NCBI GenBank assembly: GCA_050288705.1
Contig: JBNKEI010000039.1
Span: 1-22,153, forward strand
Source of the DNA: JBNKEI01 sp050288705
Lineage (GTDB): Bacteria; Myxococcota; Myxococcia; Myxococcales; UBA5297
DNA length: 22,153 bases
Reading direction: 5' to 3'
Shown piece by piece: positions 1 to 7,608 of this stretch. Numbering within the stretch: position 1 is the first letter of the stretch; the number at the start of each line of letters is the position of its first letter. The notes under the pieces were generated by a model. That model was not told the DNA's origin and made no database searches. It saw only the letters and a list, made by a program, of their open reading frames with translations. Both the position numbers and the translations under genes were made by a program.

Positions 1-345
1 AAATTGGCCTAAAAGTTGCCGGAAGCTGCTTTCAGATTGACTAAATCTTGTGTGCCGGGTCCTTAATCGTGCGGACTTGCAGCTATTCCATCGTGTTTTA
101 TCTCTATGCGTGAGTTTCACGCATGCTTACCGAAAAGACACATTATTAGTTGCTTGGCTTTTCCTCGTTACGGCTATGTTGCATAGCCGTGGGAACTTCG
201 TTGGGCAGTATTGTCAATCTAACTTTTCTTTTTTTATATTTTGGAAAAGTTGCTGGTTCCAAGCTGACCTTTTCATTAGCAGGCGTGAAACAATTTGCCA
301 AAACGGTGGGCGCTTCTATGGTCATGGCGGCAATTATATGAGGCG
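1..345 (+). pseudogene. Decayed C-terminal remnant of a MurJ-like lipid II flippase
   Basis: No intact gene is present. Plus-strand translation gives flippase-like text broken over at least two frames: a stretch containing HAYRKDTLLVAWLFLV at about 122-180, then, after a frame change near 150-190, TSLGSIVNLTFLFLYFGK followed by a second hydrophobic stretch ending in ASMVMAAII at a TGA near 341. In the MurJ/MviN family a YARKDT-type motif, a small-residue helix with a SLGS/N-L-LF pattern and a final helix occur in this order near the C-terminus, so order and hydrophobicity match. The 5' part of the gene would lie left of the window or is lost. The alternative is another MOP-superfamily exporter. 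The identification rests on motif recall, without an alignment. Confidence 0.42.
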
Positions 346-386
346 CTTTACATGGATGGGATTATTTTCATTTTCTAATGGTCCGT

Positions 387-421
387 CCCCCCTCTCCCAG
401 AGGGCCCAGAGGGATGGGGGG
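387..421. repeat. GC-rich inverted repeat with a tandem CCCAGAGGG
   Basis: A run of six C at 387-392 faces a run of six G at 416-421. Between them CCCAGAGGG occurs twice head to tail (396-413). It can fold on either strand and lies downstream of the minus-strand DUF1566 gene that ends at 475. There is no adjacent T-run, so a terminator role is only possible. Confidence 0.35.
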
Positions 422-474
422 AACGAACTTTCATACTTGAATAAGAAATCGCGTTTAATACAAAGGCAGGACCG

Positions 475-1020
475 TTACGGAAGAACAAATATCTGTTTGT
501 AGAAAGGTCGATAAAGCATCAGGCGTCTTATGTGCGGTGCTCCGTCATGAACTGGAAAAACAAAGCGATATGCCGCAAAACTGATGTAGTTGCCGCTTAA
601 AAATGAGAATTCGCGTCCATCTGCCGGATCGTAATTTAGTTCGTCGGTCCAATAATAAGAACCAAGATTGATAAAAGGAGCCGGTTCCCAATAGCTAATG
701 CCATCATCATGGTACAAGTGCCCTAGTTCGTCGTCTTCAAAGCTGGGCAGGCGCCAATTCGAAAAACCACCGTAGTTGATGTCGTTGAGATGATCAATGA
801 AGTCGAGGGCGTCATTGTAAATCATGAAACCCGAGGAAGATCCGTTGGACTGCACGAATCCAGAGGTGTTTGCGTAGTTGGCGTCTTTTAAAAACGTTAT
901 GTCAAGTTCCGAGTCATAGACCATATTCGGATATGCACTACTGGTTACCAACTCCGCGTTCGCTGGAACGGATATAAGGACGAGTATAACTGCCAAAGAA
1001 AAGCTTCCCAACGTCTTCAT
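475..1020 (-). CDS. Secreted DUF1566 (Lcl C-terminal-like) domain protein
   Basis: The protein has 181 residues from the ATG at 1020. That start is chosen because AAGAGGAG lies six bases upstream and a signal peptide begins there (MKTLGSFSLAVILVL, cleavage predicted after ANA). A longer frame to 1092 lacks both. The mature part shows the DUF1566 pattern: a start like MVYDSELDITFLKDANYA, a central A-x-x-F-I-D-H-L segment, the hallmark NWRLPS near residue 100, and an aromatic Y-W-T-D motif before a C-terminal FVFPVHDG. The family is found in secreted or surface proteins of deltaproteobacteria, often as a C-terminal module, and has no established enzymatic role. Two more DUF1566 proteins lie at 17495 and 18620; this one ends differently, without their VRCVR terminus. 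Confidence 0.8.
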   Translation of the reverse strand: MKTLGSFSLAVILVLISVPANAELVTSSAYPNMVYDSELDITFLKDANYANTSGFVQSNGSSSGFMIYNDALDFIDHLNDINYGGFSNWRLPSFEDDELGHLYHDDGISYWEPAPFINLGSYYWTDELNYDPADGREFSFLSGNYISFAAYRFVFPVHDGAPHIRRLMLYRPFYKQIFVLP

Positions 1021-1308
1021 TTTTTCTCCTCTTAATGCCCCCCAAGTTACTGAGTGTCCCTCGATATGGCCCCTTTTTGAAAACGTAGTCAAGTGTAATC
1101 AACAGGGAGATGATTGGTGGTGTGATTGTATAGTCGACCTACGGGCGGGTAATATCCAATTCTTTAGAACCAAAATGCACCTAAATATTGGATTCCCTTC
1201 AGGAAACAAAAAGACTTCTCGTAATACTCATAGTTTGTTGCAGACGATGAGCCCAAAATAGCTTGGCAATGGCTTCGGTAATGAACCATTAATCCCAATG
1301 CTTTTCCT

Positions 1309-2388
1309 TTATCTATCTTTTGACCGGAAACTCGCCATAGTCGACGCATCACGGCCACGTTTTTCCTGTGCTACGGTAAAAGTTCGATCGCCATGCTGAT
1401 CTGTTATACCAATAACAACCGATTTGCCACTATCCAAATTAATAGCATCTCCTGGATTAATATTTATTCCAGATAGTCGATTCATTACATTAGACCATTC
1501 GGCCATTGTAAAACCATCGTTTTTTGGACCACGTTCGCGCACGGTGGTAGCAGCAGCAATACGAGTTCTATTTTGTTTCGAGGAAGAATTAGACCGATTA
1601 TCCTCCCTATTCTTCGACGAGAAAGAAATGCCGGCGCGAGGATTAGGATCACTCATGTGGTATAGCTCACCGGGGAGCTGAGTCGCCTTTCCAGAACGCA
1701 CTGTTTCGTAATTGAATTTAGATTCATCGAGCTTCGATCTTGGAAATACATTTTTACCTTCTCGGCCCAGTACTGGAGCTGAACTTATATAGGTACCATC
1801 ATCGCCGACTATTTTTTCGTAGTCTGATTCATATTTTGACGGAGTCGGAATGTAGCTACTGGTGTGCAAAGTAGACGTAGGACCAATTGGTCGATGTGAA
1901 GGGTGACCTGAATGTCTTTCTCCAGCATTAAAATAACCGCCATCAACATAAACATTGTGTCTAGATGAACCTAAAACATCACGACGGGTTTGGTTATCTG
2001 CCGAGATTGGATTAAAAAGTGAATGGCCGCCAACCATGCTACTGGAGTAGCGAGATGAATCGATCGAAAGTACATCGAGGTTTCTAGGAATACTTTGGTT
2101 ACTATCATCTCGACGAGGGTCTATATTCATGCCAATTTTGGAAAAAGTTTCTTCGTTTCCCCGTACGCGAGTATGAATAACACCAGGAGCAACGGTTTTA
2201 ATTCGGCTGCTCCTCCGCGTGGCTACTCCTCTGGTTGAGCCCTGAATAGAGGTTGCAGCCTGGGAGTATTTATCTGTGCTGTGCGATGAGTAACCGGCAG
2301 AGGCTTTGGATTTAGATCCGCTTGATTCTCCTCCGGCAAACGACATTCGATTTTTTGAACTATATGCTATTGATTGTCTAGTGTCCAT
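1309..2388 (-). CDS. Ser-rich hypothetical protein with small folded C-terminus
   Basis: The protein has 359 residues and I do not recognise its family. The first 280 or so are rich in Ser, Arg, Asn and Gly with many SS/SSS clusters and look disordered. Residues from about 290 to 345 (MAEWSNVMNRLSGININ, then VVIGITD and RTFTVAQ) look folded, as a helix followed by beta strands. There is no signal peptide or membrane segment. An in-frame TAA two codons upstream fixes the ATG at 2388 as the earliest start. The only good Shine-Dalgarno, GAGGAG, lies about 45 bases upstream, so initiation may be weak. The gene follows the 2H-like gene by 60 bases on the same strand and probably shares its transcript. 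The low-complexity composition resembles that of the LRR protein N-terminus at 7284. A secreted effector is one possible reading, but no secretion signal is identified. Confidence 0.7.
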   Translation of the reverse strand: MDTRQSIAYSSKNRMSFAGGESSGSKSKASAGYSSHSTDKYSQAATSIQGSTRGVATRRSSRIKTVAPGVIHTRVRGNEETFSKIGMNIDPRRDDSNQSIPRNLDVLSIDSSRYSSSMVGGHSLFNPISADNQTRRDVLGSSRHNVYVDGGYFNAGERHSGHPSHRPIGPTSTLHTSSYIPTPSKYESDYEKIVGDDGTYISSAPVLGREGKNVFPRSKLDESKFNYETVRSGKATQLPGELYHMSDPNPRAGISFSSKNREDNRSNSSSKQNRTRIAAATTVRERGPKNDGFTMAEWSNVMNRLSGININPGDAINLDSGKSVVIGITDQHGDRTFTVAQEKRGRDASTMASFRSKDR

Positions 2389-2448
2389 TTTTTAGTTGTA
2401 AACAAAAATTCGGCTAGAATTATTGTTTTCTCCTCGTAAACATACAGA

Positions 2449-3378
2449 TTAATGCGCTTCAAAATTTGAACTCTGAGCTAGTAATCTCAATTGCTTTTTT
2501 CTTAACTCAGAATAGCCTTCTGGTATCTTAAACCCTGCAACGGTTTTTTCTATTTCAACAGCGTCAGCACTGAGAGATGCCGACGTAAATCGATATCGTT
2601 CTACAATTGCTCCCGCTAAATTATAGGAACGAATTCGGCTTTTTGTGCCATGTTCCAGTCGCTTCTCAACAAACTTATTGAAAAGACATTCTACTTCTTT
2701 CCTTTCTCTTGGACTTAGACTTTCTCCGGCGTAGTTTCCTATAACCATATGTACTAAATCACTACGATAAGAATCCTTGGCTCCATTTTTTTTTATTCTA
2801 TCTCGATAGTCTCCAAGACTTCCTAGCGCTTTGTTGTCGCCGGCAATGCTAAACAACATTCTGATGGTTCCGTTTTCCAAGACATTTATTTCAGTCAGTG
2901 TTACTCGTTTATCGGCAAGAAATTCTTGCGTGTCACTCTCAATCTTGCTCATGTTGCCAGAAAACATTGCAAACTGTTTCTGAAATTCAGCTTTATTAGC
3001 ACTTGAACATAACCCGGCAATGGTAATATGAGGATTATTTTGAGGATTGAACTGGCTCGAATATTTTTTTGAAACCGAGACCACTTCTCTAATTAAGCTC
3101 ATAATTTCCGGATTATTACGAAACGGTATGGCAAGAGTTTCGCCATAACACCCGTTTGGAGAGCGCTTAAGAATTTGTGCATTCTGGGTAATGGGATTAA
3201 ATACCTCTGCAATATTTATGGAAACGAGTTTATGCAGGTTCGCAATCTGGTTACGCGTAGACTTGACCGAAGATACCTTAGTATCATCGCTCACCGACCG
3301 CTCCCTATGCTGCCTTCCTTCTACGTGAAGCGATCTAGCCGCCCCCTTTATTCCTTCCACGTCATCATTCCTTTCCAT
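2449..3378 (-). CDS. 2H-phosphoesterase-like protein
   Basis: The protein has 309 residues. Residues 80-121 run as strand (ETLAIPF), helix, then NPHITIAG, with H117-I-T. About 90 residues later a strand (TIRMLFSIAG), a helix (LGDYRDRI) and LVHMVIGN supply H210-M-V. Two H-x-[ST/h] motifs, each preceded by strand and helix, are the signature of the 2H phosphoesterase fold (2'-5' RNA ligase/LigT, cyclic phosphodiesterases). In the second motif Val replaces the usual Thr/Ser, so activity may be altered. The N-terminal 60 residues are polar and charged, and a 100-residue C-terminal helical region follows the second motif. No signal peptide is seen. The gene is upstream of the Ser-rich gene, 60 bases apart. 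The assignment is a motif and topology inference; if active it would act on a cyclic or 2'-5' linked phosphodiester. Confidence 0.62.
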   Translation of the reverse strand: MERNDDVEGIKGAARSLHVEGRQHRERSVSDDTKVSSVKSTRNQIANLHKLVSINIAEVFNPITQNAQILKRSPNGCYGETLAIPFRNNPEIMSLIREVVSVSKKYSSQFNPQNNPHITIAGLCSSANKAEFQKQFAMFSGNMSKIESDTQEFLADKRVTLTEINVLENGTIRMLFSIAGDNKALGSLGDYRDRIKKNGAKDSYRSDLVHMVIGNYAGESLSPRERKEVECLFNKFVEKRLEHGTKSRIRSYNLAGAIVERYRFTSASLSADAVEIEKTVAGFKIPEGYSELRKKQLRLLAQSSNFEAH

Positions 3379-3570
3379 ACATCCATATACAGATATCTAT
3401 TGCCTTACGCGGTGACTAGGCATTAGGCCCCTCGGTATATAGTATTGTCGACACTAGCCTTGGAATGTTGCTTCAGTAGGCTCTTAATTAAGCCTCTCGT
3501 GTGTCTTTGGTTTAGGTGTGCGACTCGAAGCAGAGAATAGATCTTGGTGTGGGAACTTTCCAGGGCCTTT

Positions 3571-3591
3571 AGGGCTCTTCATTCGAGCCCT
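3571..3591 (-). terminator. Hairpin after the HAF-repeat gene
   Basis: AGGGCTC and GAGCCCT form a perfect 7-bp stem with a 7-base loop, 22 bases past the stop codon of the HAF gene. Neither side has a strong T-run, so it could be a weak terminator or just a 3' stabilising hairpin. The rest of 3379-3612 shows no gene that I can support. Confidence 0.35.
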
Positions 3592-3612
3592 TTCGTAAGC
3601 CTTTTCGATTAA

Positions 3613-4704
3613 TTAGGTTCTTGAGCATTTTCGTAGCAAGAATACGTGCTGACGGCCAAAGTGTTGCCCATATCCCACTATTTCAAGGTTATTGTTGATA
3701 TCGTTTGCATGAGTCAACAGCCAACCGCTATGAGGCGGCAGATACTTATTAAGCTCGATTAGCTGTCTATTGGGCGTCCATAGTACTGCTCTCGTCTCTT
3801 CCACAAAACGTGCTTCGTATCCAACTACATAGTTTAAATCGTTAATGCCTGAAGGCCGAGCTTCATCAGCCCACGGTGAATGCGGCAGCACCTCAAAGTG
3901 TCCTGACTGCCAACGGAAAGCATTTTTGGTTTCGGTGCAGCGTCCAACCACTACTCGATTATTATTTATTCTGTTTGCAAAACAGCTCGAATTGCCGGGC
4001 ATCAATCCTAGGTCGGTAAAATGGCCATTCTGCCAGAGGAAGGGATGTGCTACATTACCTACCGGTAAATATGACCAGCCGACAATCACGCCCGAGTCAT
4101 TAATGTCGTCTGCCTCGCTGTGGTGTCCGCCTAAGGTACCCAGATCGCGAATTGAATAAGGTGAGGACCAAAGAACCGGGTGATTGCTAGTTCCCGTGTA
4201 AGAATATCCCACTGCCTGTTGATGGTTGTTGATGGCATTTGCCGCGCCTTGCCTGGCACTAGTTAGCCCCGGCAACAAATGCATGCCGCCTTGGTACCAC
4301 CAAAACGCATGATTGCCTGAGCTTCCCACCACTACGCCGGAATCATTTACACCCTTAGCATTGGCGCCGATATCGCCCGGCAAATGACCTAAATCAATCA
4401 TTCCGCGTGGAGCACTCCATAGAAAGGCGTGGTCAGGCGCCATAATACCCCACGTGTATCCAACAAACATTCCCGCTGAGTTAATATCATTTACGTAGAT
4501 TCCGGTATGCTCGACCCCAGGCAATGCACCTAAGTCAACTATTTCGTATCCATATGAGCAAGACGAGACTCCTACAATTGCCGTGTCTTCGAAAACACGA
4601 GCGTTCTGGTTAGTTACCGTTTCCAGTTGCGGGTCACCGCACGCCGCGATACCAGCGATAGCGGGCAGCATCCACCATTTATTCCATCTAATCCTCTTAG
4701 GCAT
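3613..4704 (-). CDS. HAF-repeat lipoprotein
   Basis: The protein has 363 residues. The ATG at 4704 has AAGGAAG upstream. The N-terminus is a lipoprotein signal with lipobox IAAC and Cys22 (AIAGIAACG), so anchoring to the envelope is expected. From about residue 52 to the end the sequence is a series of 40-50 residue repeats with the pattern VDLGxLPG, xxAxxINDxGxVVG, then HAFLWxxG. This is the probable extracellular HAF-repeat family, thought to form beta-propeller-like folds. At least six repeats are visible. They contain DINSAG, VNDSG, AINNHQ, DINDSG, RINNN, GINDLN and DINNN at the corresponding place. Function is unknown; such proteins are exported and may bind ligands or surfaces. The gene stands alone on the minus strand, with a hairpin at 3571-3591 downstream. 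Confidence 0.85.
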   Translation of the reverse strand: MPKRIRWNKWWMLPAIAGIAACGDPQLETVTNQNARVFEDTAIVGVSSCSYGYEIVDLGALPGVEHTGIYVNDINSAGMFVGYTWGIMAPDHAFLWSAPRGMIDLGHLPGDIGANAKGVNDSGVVVGSSGNHAFWWYQGGMHLLPGLTSARQGAANAINNHQQAVGYSYTGTSNHPVLWSSPYSIRDLGTLGGHHSEADDINDSGVIVGWSYLPVGNVAHPFLWQNGHFTDLGLMPGNSSCFANRINNNRVVVGRCTETKNAFRWQSGHFEVLPHSPWADEARPSGINDLNYVVGYEARFVEETRAVLWTPNRQLIELNKYLPPHSGWLLTHANDINNNLEIVGYGQHFGRQHVFLLRKCSRT

Positions 4705-4831
4705 GATTGTCTTCCTTTTTTAATATCTAATAGAACAGTTAGCCATTACCACGATTACTGATTCGTGGCTCGATGGTAACTTGGGGGTCACCCGGTTGGG
4801 TGCTCGTTGAAAAGTAATTGCCTTATCGATT

Positions 4832-4848
4832 GAGGCTCTTGCAAAACT
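4832..4848. repeat. 17-base motif shared with 16603-16619
   Basis: GAGGCTCTTGCAAAACT here matches GAGGTTCTTGCAAAACT at 16603 in 16 of 17 bases and in the same orientation. It lies 96 bases before the atypical membrane-protein gene. It resembles the terminal repeats of some IS families by eye; no partner inverted copy was found, so its nature is open. Confidence 0.35.
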
Positions 4849-4943
4849 CATCAAAAAGTTATCAACAGCGTACAATGTCAAGCACGCTGCAAAAAAATGC
4901 TTTAGAGCTTGAGAATAAATTTCCAATACGGAGGATAAAGAGG

Positions 4944-5636
4944 ATGAATATGAGTAAAAAATCAAAAGAAGAATTATGTACTCTCGATTCCGGTTCCCAT
5001 TGCGATGTATGCGAAATAAAGGGAAAATTGGCTTGTAAGAAAGACAAGGGGATTGCCGGAGCATTTGGAGCCATAGGAGCGCCCCCCATGTTGATAACCA
5101 TGATAGGTTTCGCAATCATAGGGTTGCTGACGGGAAACTGGTGGATTGTCGGGGCCTATGCACTTTTTACCTTTTCCATGTTCGGTTTTATTGAAATGCG
5201 ATTTCTCTGCTCCCATTGCCCTTACTACGCGGCAGAAGGGAAAGTTCTCGATTGCCTGGGTAATAACGGATCTCTTAAAATCTGGAAATACAGGCCGGGA
5301 CCAATGAATGGTCTGGAGCGCTTTCTTATGAGAGCCCTGGTCATCGGTTATTTCTTTATCATTCCCGTCGTCGGATACTCATATGGTATTGTGTCCTTGG
5401 CGATAAATTACGCTCAGTTCGGACTGGTTGCTCTGGTTGCATACAGCGGTCTCGCTGCGGCCTCCCTACTCACCGGTATCACCTTTTACAAAATCGTCAT
5501 TACTTTTTTCTGTAATGTCTGTGTGAATTTCTCCTGTCCCTACAACAGCGTTCCCAAAAAGACTGTCGACGCCTATCTGAAAATGAACCCGGTTATGGGC
5601 GATGCCTGGAGAAAATCCGGATATCAGATCGATTAA
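4944..5636 (+). CDS. Cys-rich polytopic membrane protein, unknown function
   Basis: The protein has 230 residues from the ATG at 4944 (a second ATG two codons on is equally possible). GGAGG at 4930-4934 and GAGG just before the start support initiation here; the open frame extends further upstream without a ribosome site. The layout is: cytosolic-type N-terminus with Cys12, 20, 23 and 31 (HCDVC), two hydrophobic segments about 46-85, a loop with C89-x2-C92 (FLCSHCPYY) and Cys104, two more about 130-185, then C190-x2-C193-x4-C198 (FCNVCVNFSCPYN) and a polar tail with VPKKTVDAYLKMNPVM. The paired CxxC motifs suggest metal or Fe-S binding at the membrane, but this is inference. Codons are richer in G/C at third positions than in neighbouring genes, which suggests transfer. 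It is the only plus-strand gene between 475 and 7284. Confidence 0.72.
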   Translation: MNMSKKSKEELCTLDSGSHCDVCEIKGKLACKKDKGIAGAFGAIGAPPMLITMIGFAIIGLLTGNWWIVGAYALFTFSMFGFIEMRFLCSHCPYYAAEGKVLDCLGNNGSLKIWKYRPGPMNGLERFLMRALVIGYFFIIPVVGYSYGIVSLAINYAQFGLVALVAYSGLAAASLLTGITFYKIVITFFCNVCVNFSCPYNSVPKKTVDAYLKMNPVMGDAWRKSGYQID

Positions 5637-5644
5637 ATCGACCG

Positions 5645-5687
5645 AACCGTCCTCAAGGCAATTGAATTTCTATCCTTTAGGACGGTT
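5645..5687. terminator. Inverted repeat between convergent genes
   Basis: AACCGTCCT (5645-5653) is repeated inverted as AGGACGGTT (5679-5687) across a 25-base loop, nine bases after the membrane-protein stop. The right arm is also coding for the last residues of the minus-strand ORF ending at 5670. The position between convergent genes fits transcription termination; no T-run is present. Confidence 0.35.
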
Positions 5688-5915
5688 ATTGATTCGTGCT
5701 GCAGATGTAGTATCGCGCATTTCCGTGTTTTGGGGATTTAATATCTCTGATATTTGGAATTTTATTACATAGCGGGAAAGTTTAGGTAAAGAATTTGCAA
5801 CCTCAATTTCAATTGCTGAGTTTCGTGGAGCAACCAACACTCTCGGAAAGCCATAATGTTCTCCTTTGGGATCGTCGTTATAGCCCCAGGAATTCCAAGA
5901 TTCTATCTGTGCCAT
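5670..5915 (-). CDS. Small hypothetical protein (81 aa)
   Basis: The 81-residue ORF starts MAQIESWNSWGYNDDPKGEH and continues with alternating hydrophobic stretches (FPRVLVAP, AIEIEVANSLPKL, YVIKFQISEIL) that look like beta strands. The composition and mixed codon use are protein-like and match the AT-rich neighbours. No family is recognised, and there is no signal peptide or membrane segment. The ribosome site is weak: GGAT about eight bases before the ATG. It is convergent with the membrane-protein gene and its 3' end overlaps the inverted repeat at 5645-5687. It could be an independent small gene or the tail of a decayed one. Confidence 0.4.
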   Translation of the reverse strand: MAQIESWNSWGYNDDPKGEHYGFPRVLVAPRNSAIEIEVANSLPKLSRYVIKFQISEILNPQNTEMRDTTSAARINNRPKG

Positions 5916-5939
5916 GACAATGAATCCGGCGATTTATAA

Positions 5940-6056
5940 GAGGAAGTAACCGACGATGCGGTAATCAAAGCGTGGGTTGCAAATCTGCCTGAAGCGGAGA
6001 GGACGTCGAAACCGGACATTTTCATGTGGGCGCTTCTACAATGTAGGGACCGATAG
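5940..6056 (+). pseudogene. Orphan coding-like fragment without start
   Basis: A 38-codon open stretch reads EEVTDDAVIKAWVANLPEAE, then SKPDIFMWALLQCRDR and a TAG. It begins right after an in-frame TAA and has no start codon, but a neighbouring frame supplies MNPAIYKRK ending at the same place, so a single frameshift would join them. The text is protein-like (amphipathic helix, Trp/Met core) but I do not recognise a family. The gap 5916-6105 holds nothing else that I can support. Confidence 0.25.
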
Positions 6057-6105
6057 GTCACTTCATGTAAAGCAAAGGATGGAGGTGACAAATGACAGCT
6101 CTATT

Positions 6106-7284
6106 TCATTCGAGAAAGAGATACGAAAGCTCGGAATCGGAATAGAACGGATCAATAGCTGTGGAAGGAGTTTCGACAATGGAAAAACTAATCTCTGGTC
6201 CACCGGTTCGTTGGGTCAATGCAGCTATTGTCTGCTGGGATAAGGGATTTTGCTCAAGTCTTATTCCTGTTTCTTGAGACAACCGAAAGATACCCTGTGG
6301 CAACGCAGTCAATCGGTTGTGCGACAAGTATAGCCATCTAAGCCCAGTAAGGTTGCCCAAGGAGTTGGGTAGCTCGGTCAGTTGGTTGCCATGCAAGTCT
6401 AAGGTGCTAAGCCGAGTAAGGTTGCCCAAGGAATGGGGCACCGCAGTCAATCGGTTGTTCGCCAAGTTTAGCTCGAAACTAAGCCCAGTAAGGTTGCCCA
6501 AGGAGTTGGGCAGCTCGGTCAGTTGGTTGCCCCACAAGTCTAGGTGGCTAAGTCCAGTAAGGTTGCCCAAGGAGTTGGGCAGCTCGGTCAGTTGATTGTC
6601 GTTCAATCTTAGCATGCTAAGCCCAGTAAGGTTGCCAACGGAATTGGGCAACGCAGTCAATCGGTTGTTCATCAAGTCTAGCTTGCTAAGCTTAGTTAGG
6701 TTGCCTAAGGAATGGGGCAGCTCGGTCAGTTGGTTTCCCGACAGGAATAGCGATCTAAGCTCAGTAAGGTTACCCAAAAAGTTGGGCAGCTCGGTCAATC
6801 GGTTGTGCGACAAGTTTAGCTCGCTAAGCCAGGTAAAGTTACCGATTTCTTCTGGGAGGCTTTTCAAATTGAGACCGGCTAGATCAAGGACGGTGTCACG
6901 TTTTTGAAAACATTTGAGAATTCTATCTTTTGCCGTACATCTATTTGCTCCGAATTGGGTTATATTATTCTCCCAAATATTTAAGGCATGCTCCATTTGT
7001 GACAGACTAATCGAAAATAGGTTAAAGGAACCAAACATTCTATTTAACCCATGGCCAGTGTCCCCAATTTCCAGGTTTCCATTGTTTCGCCCACCTACGG
7101 TGTTATTAAACGTATCTCGATTTTGCGAACTACTATTACTACTTGTTGATTGGATGATGGCATTAACGTTACTTGGTCCGGGGGTTTCATTATTGCTCAG
7201 TCCTGAATTTTGCTGACTGTTAGATGTCCTCGCGGAATCATGTCGGACAGTGTGCCTTCGTTTATCGAGAATTCTATTAAACAT
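6106..7284 (-). CDS. Leucine-rich-repeat protein, bacterial LPX type
   Basis: The protein has 392 residues, with AGGAG five bases before the ATG at 7284. Residues 1-80 are Ser/Asn/Gln-rich and look disordered, 85-128 are helical, and about nine LRRs fill 130-350 with a 23-residue unit of the form LTELPNSLGNLTGLSxLDLxxNQ. This LPxSLGNL type is the one found in bacterial LRR proteins, including IpaH/SspH-type effectors. The repeat at about 265-288 has one extra residue (LSFELNL). After the LRRs comes NPLSQQTIAALTQR, a cap-like segment also seen at the end of such arrays, then a 30-residue acidic tail. No E3-ligase (NEL) domain, signal peptide or membrane segment is present, so a binding or adaptor role is more likely than catalysis. 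A truncated second copy of its 5' end lies at 9860-10004 beside the kinase gene. Confidence 0.85.
   Translation of the reverse strand: MFNRILDKRRHTVRHDSARTSNSQQNSGLSNNETPGPSNVNAIIQSTSSNSSSQNRDTFNNTVGGRNNGNLEIGDTGHGLNRMFGSFNLFSISLSQMEHALNIWENNITQFGANRCTAKDRILKCFQKRDTVLDLAGLNLKSLPEEIGNFTWLSELNLSHNRLTELPNFLGNLTELRSLFLSGNQLTELPHSLGNLTKLSKLDLMNNRLTALPNSVGNLTGLSMLRLNDNQLTELPNSLGNLTGLSHLDLWGNQLTELPNSLGNLTGLSFELNLANNRLTAVPHSLGNLTRLSTLDLHGNQLTELPNSLGNLTGLRWLYLSHNRLTALPQGIFRLSQETGIRLEQNPLSQQTIAALTQRTGGPEISFSIVETPSTAIDPFYSDSELSYLFLE
6320..6845 (-). repeat. Tandem 69-base DNA repeats coding the LRRs
   Basis: The LRR units are also nearly identical at DNA level. The 20-mer GTTGCCCAAGGAGTTGGGCA or close variants recurs about every 69 bases between roughly 6350 and 6780, one per LRR. 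Such identity suggests recent repeat expansion or gene conversion and allows repeat-number change by slippage or recombination. Confidence 0.75.
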
Positions 7285-7344
7285 CTTGTCTCCTAACCCT
7301 GGTTAGCTCCTACATTGTAGCTTTTACCGCTTTTTCGATCCAGC
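7196..7344 (-). repeat. Copy B of LRR 5' region duplication
   Basis: These 149 bases cover the first ~29 codons of the LRR gene plus 60 bases of leader. They match 9860-10004 with eight substitutions and one 4-base indel (TACA, near 7311), about 94% identity. Here the Shine-Dalgarno is intact and the frame is open. Confidence 0.9.
7293..7306. promoter_or_regulatory. Palindrome overlapping the LRR ribosome site
   Basis: CTAACCCTGGTTAG is an inverted repeat (CTAACC/GGTTAG, 2-base spacer) that overlaps the AGGAG of the LRR gene by two bases. In the truncated copy (9957-9970) the last base is changed to T and the AGGAG is broken. It could be an operator or an RNA hairpin; this is inference from position and symmetry. 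Confidence 0.35.
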
Positions 7345-7405
7345 AAATCTGTTGGCGCCAAAGTTTTATTCGACAGAAACACGGAACAAAGCCAGCGGTG
7401 AGACC

Positions 7406-7494
7406 TCGTGCGTAGAGAACGTGAGTTCGACAACACGGCGATCGATTTCCAAAATCGCTGAGCATCTATTACTGCAACATCATTTGGCGAATAG
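7406..7494 (-). pseudogene. 89-base internal fragment of the kinase/NTPase gene
   Basis: The segment matches 11270-11358 in 88 of 89 bases. In the kinase gene it encodes residues about 663-693 (SPNDVAVIDAQRFWKS onward), just after Walker B. Here the frame survives only as part of a short chimeric ORF. It lies on the same strand as the source and directly upstream of the LRR gene, which makes it the remains of a second kinase copy. Confidence 0.9.
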
Positions 7495-7608
7495 AGAATC
7501 GTACCGAACACCGACTCGAAAGGATTTCGATGATGAAATTGCCAGGCTCTTCTCCGGCATGCCGACCGACCACCTTACCTGCTACTACCGAAAAGGCATT
7601 CGCGGGAC

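Noticed and set aside
50..502. 150-residue plus-strand ORF
   Set aside because: Only its early part reads as MurJ-like text and the frame changes inside the homology; the end overlaps the DUF1566 gene and is not protein-like.
1164..1358. 64-residue minus-strand ORF
   Set aside because: It overlaps the end of the Ser-rich gene in another frame, has no ribosome site and no recognisable motif.
3421..3439. CATTAGGCCCCTCGG resembling sequence near 17450
   Set aside because: The shared part is only about eleven bases (CATTAGGCCCC) with no wider similarity, so chance is likely.
4720..5115. 131-residue minus-strand ORF, including a possible 43-residue peptide next to the HAF gene
   Set aside because: Most of it is the complement of the membrane-protein gene; the remaining tail is plausible in composition but has no Shine-Dalgarno and no family.
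6320..6845. CRISPR-like regular repeats (about 69-base period)
   Set aside because: The repeats lie in frame within the LRR gene and encode the leucine-rich units; there are no unique spacers between identical short repeats.
7293..7511. 72-residue minus-strand ORF containing kinase-like residues
   Set aside because: It is a chimera of the duplicated kinase fragment and LRR leader DNA; only a 30-residue internal piece is homologous.
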